A stretch of DNA of 64,000 nt, taken from the NCBI RefSeq assembly GCF_001949145.1, contig NW_019091429.1, forward strand, positions 800,198 to 864,197, written 5' to 3'. Below are positions 47,850 to 56,580 of the stretch, one piece after another (positions within the stretch are counted from its first letter, which is position 1; each line of letters starts with the position of its first letter). Below the pieces are notes generated by a model. It ran no database searches. It worked only from the letters and a program-made list of their open reading frames with translations, and was not told the DNA's origin. A program made the position numbers and the translations under genes. This DNA comes from Acanthaster planci (Eukaryota; Echinodermata; Asteroidea; Valvatida; Acanthasteridae).

Positions 47850-48939
47850 TGTCCTGATGTCCCGGGTCCCTGGTTTTCCCTTTCTGGTTATGCACCAGAG
47901 AGGAATGCCTCCATCTCGGTTGCAAGGGTGATAGCTTCGGTCAGCGTGGTTGCTCTCCTCGAAAAAATGTGTAGCTGCAACTGCTCATCCCCGAGGGCAT
48001 TGCGGAAAGCCTCCACCGCGAAATCCTCTAAAGCCTGAGCCGGTAGTTTCAGATAGCTCTTAGCGACCAGACGTCGGATGGATTGCCCCAGACTATTTAG
48101 GGGCTCATCGCAGCCCCTGGTAAGCATCGAAAGTTGAGCCCGGTGAAGGGGGACCTGTGCTGCCACCCCAAATCGCTGCTAGAAGTTCTCAAGGATAGAG
48201 GAATAGTCTTTCCGTGCCCTCGGGGTCATATCGGCCAGAGCTTCTTTGGTCGTACCCCTTAGATGAGATGCCAGGAACTTCACTTTCTCTGTATCACTGC
48301 AATGGTTGATTGCTGCGACGCTCTCGAAATGGATAGGTAGTCAGACCATGAAGTGCTCCTATCAAACTTCTCTGGAAGCATCATTGGTCTCCGCCCCTTT
48401 GCCTCTGGAAGGTTAGCTTCTGGGGCAACTTGTTGCCTGATTACTGGCTCCGCCCTCCCCCCCGGCACAGGTGCGGTCCAACAGATGTGGTACAGCCCCA
48501 ACAACTTAAGTACCTGTACACCTTTGACATGCTGTCCAGGAAGCGCTGACGGCCCCGCCCCGTTGACCTGTGTGAGGAGCCATTGGACCCTATTGACTTG
48601 TGTGCGGAGCAGCTTTGGCGGCTGCGCACCATTGACTTTTGTGAGGAGTCGTTGGGCCCATTGACTGGTGTGCGGAGCAACTCTGGCGGTTCCGCACCAT
48701 CGACTTGTGTGAGGAGCCGTTGGGCCCCATTGCCGTCTTTGAAAAACGTCTAAGCCGTCTTTGAAAAACGATTGGAGCTCCTCGATTGTCAAACTGGGTT
48801 TACTAGCAATCACCCTAGGCCGTCCTGCAGACTGCGAGGCCCGGATACAACCCGCATCTCCGCCATGTGGCGAGTCAGATGCCGACTCAATGTAGTTTGG
48901 AATATTCATTACTGAACCGACAACAAAAATTCCATGCAA
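47850..48939 (-). pseudogene. Gypsy gag (matrix/capsid)
   Basis: The capsid part starts with LPEKFDRSTSWSDYL, shifts frame at about 48330 into HFESVAAINHCSDTEKVKFL, continues with LRGTTKEALADMTPRARKDY, has a TAG stop at about 48180, and goes on with LNSLGQSIRRLV and FAVEAFRNALGDEQLQLH. These are typical Ty3/Gypsy capsid helices. The N-terminal part (about 48500-48939) contains a run of repeated units (see the repeat at 48560-48775) and begins near MHGIFVVGSVMN. The protein would form the particle shell. Confidence 0.8.
48560..48775 (-). repeat. Minisatellite inside gag
   Basis: On the plus strand, units of the type CATTGACTTGTGTGAGGAGC, followed by CGTTGGGCCC or CTCTGGCGGTTCCGCACC, recur about five to six times with variation. 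The combined period is close to 69 bases. Two copies of GCCGTCTTTGAAAAACG follow at about 48733-48770. The repeats encode Gln/Thr/Val/Asn-rich units (for example LLTQVNGA) in the element's direction. Confidence 0.65.
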
Positions 48940-48966
48940 AATTCACCTTTTCTTCTTTGTCAGACG

Positions 48967-48984
48967 TGCCGCCGCTGCCACCAA
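48967..48984 (-). other. Gypsy primer binding site
   Basis: Directly after the end of the 5' LTR (ACACGTTACA) the minus strand reads TTGGTGGCAGCGG. A TGG-starting sequence here is what pairs with the CCA end of a tRNA primer. I do not name the tRNA. Confidence 0.6.
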
Positions 48985-49246
48985 TGTAACGTGTGCCGTC
49001 TATGGACTCTTACACGCCTGACAGGCCACGCAGGCTATGGGTAAGCTACGGGTCTCCGGGGCCAACCAGCAGGTGCTCCACTACACGGCTCCACCGTGGT
49101 TCCATGCTGGTGCCCTCTACCGGCCGGTCGGTGCCGACGCTACAATACATTTCCAGTTATTCTGTACCTGAACACAGAATCAGTGGAGCTAAATAAAAGT
49201 CAAGAGGAGGCCTTACATAGACACAATACAGAAAGGCAACGTGACA
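48985..49246 (-). repeat. Gypsy 5' LTR
   Basis: On the minus strand it begins TGTCACGTTGCC and ends GACGGCACACGTTACA, next to the primer binding site. The first and last eight bases are near-inverse copies of one another. The ends agree with the 3' LTR, but the middle has been rearranged relative to it. The outer border is less certain than the inner one. Confidence 0.6.
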
Positions 49247-49270
49247 AGTCTGACATTACTGTTTTGATGA

Positions 49271-49435
49271 TGTAAATTGCCGAGCTTTCGGTAATTGAGT
49301 ACCTTCTTTAGGGCAAGCAGATTCAATACCGTCTTCAGGGCAAGCAGATTCAGAAAGGTACTGAGTTACCGAAAGCTCGGCAATTACATATTTCAGAGCA
49401 CTGATTTGATATTATATTCTCGTTGGTAACATGTA
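49271..49435. repeat. Inverted pair plus ACCGAAAGCTCGG repeat, copy 2
   Basis: Arms at 49271-49304 and 49355-49388 are inverted copies (AAGGTACTSARTTACCGAAA-type). Between them, GGGCAAGCAGATTCA occurs twice in tandem. The right arm and the following bases to about 49435 match 42456-42555 on the other side of the Gypsy element. Confidence 0.75.
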
Positions 49436-49808
49436 GATTTGTACCGGTATGCCTCTGAATAAAACTGAACAAGCATGTACATGTAGTTGAGTACAACTGA
49501 AAAGCCATGTATCTACTTTTCGAGGACAAGAAATCTATTACGTTTGAAGAGTGATGTCTGGACGTCCTTCTTGACAATCCATTCATCCTTGTGCACGTTT
49601 TCTTTGTTTTTTTTAATCGCAGATTCAGTCCTGATCCACCAAGATAAAGATTAAGTAAAATCTAATAAAGGTTAACTTTTGCTTCAAGGGAAATGCTTTA
49701 ACAAACTCCCCACCGAAGTATCTTCTTTAGGATTATGTTTCAGTGACTCAAAGAGAGAATCAAATCTGTATTATCAGGTACTTACTGAGTTTTAAAAAGC
49801 GGGTTGCA
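49436..49808. other. No gene recognised
   Basis: AT-rich sequence between the inverted repeat and the transposase remnant. No feature is recognised. Confidence 0.45.
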
Positions 49809-50760
49809 TTAGCCAGTGATTAAAACATCTATAGCTGTGATACAGATGGATGAGGATGTGGGTTTGACTACTTCTCCTTTAATTAACAAAACATCCTGAA
49901 ATGTCAAATAGCAGCACACTAACCATATTTCATTAATATTTCCAAACAGACTGGCTGGAATTTTTCTGGCAACAAACTTGAAACTCTTAATTCTTTGAAT
50001 CACTCTCTCTATATGTACCCGGTGACTGGCAATCTTCCTAGTGAGCATGACATCAGCTGGTTTCACCGATGAAGACGATGAGGCCAGTGGAGGGATGTTC
50101 ACTTTCAAACCAATTTGTTAACCCTCTCATCTATTTGAAAACCTTTATCCCCCATAATTCCATCACCTAGACCTTTTCCATCTTCTGCCAGGTCTTGAAG
50201 GAGCTTGAAAATGTGACCTTCTGGAATATTTGTTTGTCAGAAATAGACCATGTGAAACGACTTGTTGTAAACAAGACAGAGCCACATGGATTGGTTATGA
50301 TCACTGCTTTTAAGGTGGAGCTAGATTTGTACTCTGAGTAACATTGTGATTGAATTTTTAGAGAAGTTGGCCTTTCGGTTTTCAGCTCCGCGCAGTCCAT
50401 GATAGCAAGTGTCACGGCAAATTCTTCTTAAACTTCTCAGGCATGCGATCAATTAGAACATCTCTGTGTGGTCACAATGAGAGACAACCTAACCTTTAGT
50501 ACATATATCTTATCAAGGCACTGAATATGATGATTGAAATTTGTATATGTATATATCTAAAAACAAGATCCTTCCAATGAAACCCATTTTGCAATTGGCA
50601 CAAAACCAAGAACAGCTGGCCTTTCAAAAACAACTTTATGCTAGTTGATTTTCTTTAAGAAGATTGTTTTGGGGTTTTTTTTTTTTGCATCAGGGATCAA
50701 GAAATCAAAAAGCACATTGAAAGTGTTGGCTTGGAACCCTGTTTAGTATTTAAAAAGACC
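49809..50760 (-). pseudogene. PHIS-type (DDE_Tnp_4) transposase remnant
   Basis: On the minus strand, in order: TGFQANTFNVLFDFLIPDA at about 50690-50750, where relatives have FYTGFxSY-like residues and where a TAA replaces the Tyr codon; PHRDVLIDRMPEKF with a TGA in place of the preceding Trp; AIMDCAELKTERPTSLKIQS (first catalytic Asp); TWSISDKQIF (second Asp); GDGIMGDKGFQIDERV; and SHRVHIERVIQRIKSF (the Glu region). At least three frameshifts (about 50415, 50210 and 50105) separate these pieces. The family cuts and pastes DNA transposons of the ISL2EU/IS4EU kind, often with an N-terminal THAP domain, which I do not see here. Element ends were not found. Confidence 0.8.
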
Positions 50761-51150
50761 CTTAACTTGTTATTTTAGGACAGTCTTGACACCGGAATTT
50801 CCAGTTAGTAACCTTGTCTGATGGCTTTGACGATGTCCTATTTGATTTTCTCTTTGCTCATAATGCAGCTCGACAATCTTTACAGAAAGATCCTTCTTGA
50901 GTCCTGCATTTTCCCTCTAAGTCACGAATTAATGATGCCACTGTTAATAGTTCAAGCCCAGATTATTTTGGGCAAAAACACAGTAAAACAGAGAACAAAA
51001 AATCAATTCTTTTAGTTTTATACAGGAGAACGACTTCAGTGAAACACCAAGCACAGCAACAACACCCTTGAACCAAGGCATCGTGCGGCAACACAACCTT
51101 CCCTTGCCACACAAGTCTCATCGACAACGCTTCATGTGACGATAATAATA
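50761..51150. other. Probable N-terminal part of the dead transposon
   Basis: This may contain decayed sequence upstream of the transposase domain. I cannot identify a THAP domain or a clear reading frame. No other gene is seen. Confidence 0.3.
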
Positions 51151-52365
51151 TTGTTGCGTTCCCTAAATATCCGGTCGGTGGCATATTTAGGGTCAACAAT
51201 TTATTAAAAGGTGAACGGGATAAAGGGGGGGTTGGGTGACAGTCACACTATACAGCTGTTTATTGCTCTCATTTCTCTTCTATTGCTTGATCTTAGTTCA
51301 TAGTGGTTTTGAAGGTGTAGCTTAACCAATAGTACAACACATAAGAGGCAAAGTTACAGAGGCGAGCATGTACATTGTATAACCGAACTACGATTTGGCA
51401 GGACCATTGGAAATGCAAGTCAACTGGGGTGGTTACGGTACGGATATATCGTATCGCACAACCAAGGCTACACTCATCGGGCCATTTCTTGGTTGCAGCT
51501 GTCCCGGGCTACCACGGTGACTAGCAATAGCTGGACGGGGTCAGCGAAATGTACTGACCACAGTGCCGCTCAGACGGCCTTGTGATGAGCGCAATGACTG
51601 AATCGCAGCACGGTGCACCATTGGCTCAGCGTGGAGATTGGGAGGACTGGGGTTAGTTAGCAGCACAAAGGTGGCGAGGGACACGGGGGTGTCTCGCATG
51701 GCAATCGGTTCGGATGTAGCAATGACGGGCCACTACGATGCTACAACTCTCACTAACATCCTGGTCTAGTTTGCACCGCTCTTGCATCGGTCCAAGCTAA
51801 GCTAGCTGGGTATTCATATGGTTACATTGCTTTACCATAAGAAGGGTTCTCGGAATTACCGCACAACCCCCTTTAAGGGTCCAACCACCGCACTACGTCA
51901 GGTTTAATCCACCGCACCTGACCGACGAGCTAAGCAAAATCTGCTCTGTTTATAGAGGCTGAGGAATCAATAAAACATGAATGTCGTTGAAGAGCTCAAC
52001 CAATGGGAACCTTCCGTCTCAAAGGGTCACATGACTTCCTGCTAGAGTCGTGTGCGAGAATCTAAGTGTCGTGTGTAAAACGGTAGACTACAGGACAAGA
52101 AGTCACATGAACAAAGTGTAGGCTAGTTTCGGGTGCAAAAAGGATTACACAATCACCCTAGAGAATGACTGACGCTACAAAGTCTTCGGTACCGAATACT
52201 AGCATTTCAGGGAACTGTGATTTTACGGTTGGCTCGGGTTAAATGGTTACATCTATGTCGTAACTAAATGAATCAGAAGGCACCCTACATTATTTTTAAA
52301 ACTTAAATACGGGCCCACAAGCAAAGACGCACAGGACAGATATTTACGTCAACACACAACAAAAA
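51151..52365 (-). mobile_element. LTR-like stretch without a recognised interior
   Basis: The segment starts TGTTGCGTTCCCTAAATATCC and may end CAACA near 52365, giving TGTTG...CAACA ends. GTTTATTGCTCTCATTTCTC near the left end is similar in layout to the corresponding part of the LTR at 42650, where polyadenylation signals lie on the minus strand. No coding frame is present. I find no exact target-site duplication and no second copy, so this is a weak call. Confidence 0.3.
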
Positions 52366-53537
52366 TAATAAATTTAATGCAAAAGAATACTTGCTTATGA
52401 GGCACCACAGTCCCAAGATATCTCGTTGAACGCTTTAAGGCCACAGTATAAACAGAGTGTACATGATGAATACAAGTATCTCACAACGAGGGCACGGTGT
52501 TAGCTGTGATCATGATCAATGGACACATGAAGTGGGCCCAAATTTGTGACAAAGTGGTTTCAACTTACAAAGAAAATCCTGGACGATATGTGGTATACAC
52601 TATCGGGGTACTACAATCAGGGTACTACAATCAAGATGAGGGGTCTCATAAAAAGTACTTGCAAGAAAAAAAAACGGCATGACAGAGTTTTGAACACAAC
52701 AAAAAAATGGATAGGACCCAAAAAAACATAGAACAACACTTGTCCGATTAGCTGCAGTCCTCCGAGATGTCCAAAGAATGTTCGTTGATCGAGATCAATC
52801 CGGTCATGATCCGGTGAGCGGTCCGAAAGAAAAAGCGACAAAATGATAAGCGGAAAGTTCGACGTTTACACCGCGACAAACAAGCAAGATGGCAGGCGGA
52901 GAACAGCGTCATTCAGCGGGAAACGCGTGTATCATGGGGGGTGCATCCCGTGAACGGTGGGTCCGGCACTGCACGAAAAACAGCTAGCCGACATGAAGAC
53001 GAAGACACTGCAACAACAGTGCAGCCTTATAGGAACGAGAGTAGCGAAACTTGACGCTCTAGCCACCGCCAAACCACAGTGAAAGTACATACGTGGCACT
53101 GTGCTGGTCACCGGGAAGAAACAATGGTCAGCAGTCCGTGGTAGAAAAGCTTCTCCAAAGCATAGGATGTGCGAGTGAAAGTTCACCTCTAAAGGAAACT
53201 CCGGTGGATTAGTGTACAAAGTGGAAACGGCAGTACACTAAACAGGTTCCCAGAATAGCTAAAAAGTAGGCAAAATTTGCGGATAAAAAAACGGCACAAT
53301 GAATAAACTGACCACCGGCCGTAGTGAGGTAAAAGCGAGAGAGAGAGGAGAATGTGCATGTACTCGGCCGGAGAGGGTGCGTGCAGGGAAAAAAAACCAT
53401 TGCGTAAATAATAGACTAACGATTCAGAAGCTGATGGCTAAACAGAGGGAAGCTAGTGCATATCCATAAGGAAGTAAATAATTATAATAAAGGCCAGCTC
53501 CCAGGTCAAGAAAAGAATGCGGATACAAGGTTATATA
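52366..53537. other. No gene recognised
   Basis: A tandem GGTACTACAATCA occurs twice at about 52606-52634. Otherwise this is anonymous sequence with short overlapping frames on both strands. Confidence 0.45.
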
Positions 53538-53991
53538 GGGTCCAGTCCACTTATTCAAGCCCCATTGAAAACAGTGTAAAATCAGCACTGTTCAAGGCCC
53601 AATAGCATGCACGTCAGCATCCCTGAGATTTCTGACCCACAAATTAAATTCTTTTTGTCTGGTCACTTATCTTTCAATTTTTTTTTCAATATTTTGTGGG
53701 TTAACCAATTACATTTTTAATTATTCCCACAAAACAAAATCAATCCCCAAAAAGGGANGGCAACCCTCAACTTTCTCGGGCACTTAGGACCATTTTTCAA
53801 CCGTAGTTTTTGGCCTCTTGCTCTCATATGAAAGCTCAAAGACCCAGGGAGTTGATCCCGGCAACGAGTTACACGATCTCACCATTTTGGGGGCCAAACA
53901 ATCTGCTTTTTCAAAAGATACTGTGGGGGGGGGCACTTTTAATGCTAATGAGCTGGCCAGAAATTCTCACTTGAATTAGTGGTCTGCACCC
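53538..53991 (-). mobile_element. MITE family, copy B (inverted)
   Basis: This 454-bp copy is in the opposite orientation to the other two. Its left end is GGGTCCAGTCCACTTATTCA and its reverse-complemented right end is GGGTGCAGACCACTAATTCA. It is flanked by TATA on both sides (53534-53537 and 53992-53995). It contains one unknown base at 53758. Compared with copies A and C it has small internal deletions. Confidence 0.85.
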
Positions 53992-54344
53992 TATATCTTC
54001 TGGCTACTACAGTACCGTTGATGTTCGGTTATTCCCGCCGAGTATGTATGTTGGCTAGCTGTTGAACGTAAACTCCCCTATCCTAATATAATGGCAGCTG
54101 TTGTTCCTACAGTATTTGACTTTACACTGAAATCGAAGGTCGCCTTGGCCGAAATCAATGCCAGGCGAAATGCAGAATATAACTAAAGGTCTCCTCGGTA
54201 ATCTCCCAAGAGGAAAATCTAGGAAGAACAAGAATCAGGACCTGACGACGACTGGCAATGCCCACACATACAGGGTGCACCACTGTAATGAAATCGGAAA
54301 CACCCGGTCTCTCAACTTGTGACCCCTGACCCTCGCATAACATC
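53992..54344. other. No gene recognised
   Basis: Sequence between the MITE and the next dispersed repeat. No coding signature is visible. Confidence 0.45.
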
Positions 54345-54468
54345 TATTTATTGATGTAGAGCGACTACTTCTCGTCCGCAAGGCGAAACAAAGGATGTTG
54401 CGCAAATCAATCAAACACACAAAAATAAACTAAACTAAAGTGAACGCTAGAGGGTGGCATTTCACAAA
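54345..54468 (-). repeat. Dispersed repeat, inverted copy
   Basis: The reverse complement matches 61977-62100. Shared words include TTCACTTTAGTTTAGTTTATT, GTTTGATTGATTTGCGCAAC and GTTTCGCCTTGCGGA. Both copies lie within 500 bases of a MITE copy, but the relative order differs, so this is not a duplication of the MITE locus. Confidence 0.75.
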
Positions 54469-56298
54469 CTACCCTAAGATTTGCAGACATCACCAGGCTC
54501 TCCCTCACAAAGTGTGTTCCACTGCGTACTTTTTCAAAAATTCCTCGCTTGAACACGGGGTAAGCTGGACATCCTTCGATTTTAACACAACTGAATACCA
54601 CAAAATTCTAATGGGCCTTGCACATCCTAATGCTAATGTCGGTTCATATTGAAAGCAGTCACAGAGTTGCGCCAGCCAGCTTAAAATGATTAGTGAACAC
54701 TACGTCAGTAAAATTACGCTGGATTGGCCCTTTTGCGCGCGGTGTACTGCTTTTACCGTTGAAAAGGGGGACGCAAATGAAATTTGTGTCGAAACGTTAG
54801 TTCGATTTACGTTCAGCTCAATACATCCTTCCTATTCTAAACACGCTGGGTAGAGCGGGGCACCCAACTGACTTTTGCCAAACTTGGTCGAACACGGCTG
54901 AAATATTCCCAAAAGAAGGCAAGAGTTGGCGTCATACTGCTTCCTATTTCTCAAATGCATCTTTTGTCTACACTTATGGGCCACTCCCCGCGCGAAGTTG
55001 GGTCTTTTATTTTGAGCATAAAGAATATTATCCAAATCTTGGGACTGTGGTGTAATCGGAAAGGCGTGACACATGTTCCGCTCTCCATTGCACAAAGTGC
55101 CATGTCCATATTTTGGTCATTATTGAGAATATTAGAAAGAAAGCAACTTTAGGATTTTAAGTCACGTGATTTGTGACGGTCAGCGTCAAGTTTACACCGA
55201 TTTGTGCGGAACACGCGCAACTTCGAACTCTGTCCACGTTTCAGTGGGACATTTAGTTCGTGCGCATGCGCGCCAAATTGTTTCGTGCCCGTGCGAACTT
55301 AGATGGCTGCCCAGTGATCGCGGTTTTGAGCTCAAAATGTATCGGGTATCATCATCTCTAAATTGATGAATTTTTTTTTTCTTTGCGAATGATTTGAATT
55401 TCAGACCTTCCAATTTAATTGGAGAAAGTATAACTTCAAAACGACCAATATCTTTCGCCTTATTTTGGATTTGATCGGCGACGTCTACTGCAAATGTGAT
55501 TGATACAAATGCAAAAATCACTAGTTTTTGGGTGGAAAATGACATATTTCTCCAGTTTTCCCGGGCCTGCCACCACAAAAACTACATTTGGAAAAATAAA
55601 ATAAAACGAGGAATGAATCTCACATGGGCAAAGAGTCCTGTTGAAGAGAATTGTAAGTTTTTTTAAGTGTTTTCATGATGTACAGCGCCCTCCTTACATG
55701 TGCGTACCGAAAAAGAAAAAAAATACCTTTGACAGTCATCAAAATCCCCACAGCGGAGCACCACGCCAAGGTTACGGGTGCTGCACAATGATGCACAGTA
55801 AGTCGATCAAGAGATCGTTTGAAATTGCACTACTTAAAGAGAAATGGTCATGCTTTGTAGATATGGAATTGGGAACTCGAGTGGCCTAGTCGATGGTGAT
55901 ACTCATAGTCCTTGTCCAGTGCATGTGGGCCAGGCAATTAACGCAACAGTTTTTCGGGATATACGGGCGCCAGTAAATGTTCCCTACAGGGACCTAGTAT
56001 TAGCCGTCAGAAAGCAAAAAAATGTCAAGGAAAGTTCAATTAAGAAGGAAAAACCAAGTCGCACCGTTTATTCATANCACAAGCTTACTCGGGTGGGACT
56101 CGAACAAAAAAAAAGTGCCGTTTACTTAGAAAACACACCATGGACGTAGAAATAGATATAGGCCTACACGGAATATATGCACAGGGGGTCAAGTAGTGTC
56201 CATGTGTGGAACTCTTTCTGACACTCGTACAACTGAAAACACGTGTTTTCATATTGTTACCTCATTTTGAAAACCTTCAGATCATATCTGTCATTTTA
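54469..56298. other. No gene recognised; hairpin near 54770
   Basis: No supported gene. At 54770-54790 GACGCAAAT, a GAA loop and ATTTGTGTC form a perfect 9-bp hairpin followed by GAAACGTTAG. A GC-rich patch at about 55170-55330 has no domain. A minus-strand frame at 55192-55578 is open for 128 codons, includes a Lys-rich stretch, and is not recognised. Confidence 0.5.
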
Positions 56299-56580
56299 TT
56301 ACGTGATTCCGTTAAGCTCTTTTTGGTCACCTTTAAATTGATTGAACTTACTGTGATGCTTAATGGTACATATAAATAAATTTTGTTTTTCAGAATTTCC
56401 ATTTATCCATTTGATATCTGATCTGATAATGTTGAATCTGGCATGAACATACTCCCCACCCTGTTTGCCTAGGAATCCAAGGCCAACTTTCCTGCTGAGA
56501 TCCATGGGATGGCAAGCTCTTCCACGAGATGCATATGGAGAGTTATGCTTTCTGCTGGGAGGTTGCCCGAAGAAAATTGT
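56299..56580 (-). pseudogene. Fragment of a GEQGGE-type transposon-associated protein
   Basis: On the minus strand one frame reads ITLHMHLVEELAIPWI and the next, after a small frame change near 56500, reads KVGLGFLGKQGGEYVHARFN and then EKQNLFICTIKHHSKF. I recall a family of uncharacterised proteins, common in cnidarian and deuterostome genomes, with a conserved P-K-H-x-x-x-E-x-x-VPW, then GLGFxGEQGGExxHxxFN, then a MxEHHL-like end. The order and spacing agree. The Glu of GEQGG is Lys here. The function of the family is unknown to me. The stop, frame change and lack of flanking domains make this a fragment. Confidence 0.45.

Larger units (their letters stand above)
43268..49246 (-). mobile_element. 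Nearly full-length, decayed Ty3/Gypsy retrotransposon
   Basis: On the minus strand the order is 5' LTR (48985-49246), primer binding site, gag, zinc knuckle, aspartic protease, reverse transcriptase, RNase H, integrase, a Cys/His-rich C-terminal part, a purine-rich tract and 3' LTR (43268-43529). This gene order (reverse transcriptase before integrase) defines Ty3/Gypsy. Many frameshifts and stops, a destroyed YxDD box and a deletion in the integrase show that it is dead. I found no matching target-site duplication at the two ends, so the borders may have been rearranged. The clade within Gypsy is not assigned. Confidence 0.9.

Noticed and set aside
56070-56115. GGGTGGGACTCGAAC resembles the reverse complement of a tRNA T-arm (B box).
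   Set aside because: No D-arm, anticodon arm or acceptor stem can be formed around it. It may at most be a trace of a tRNA-derived repeat.
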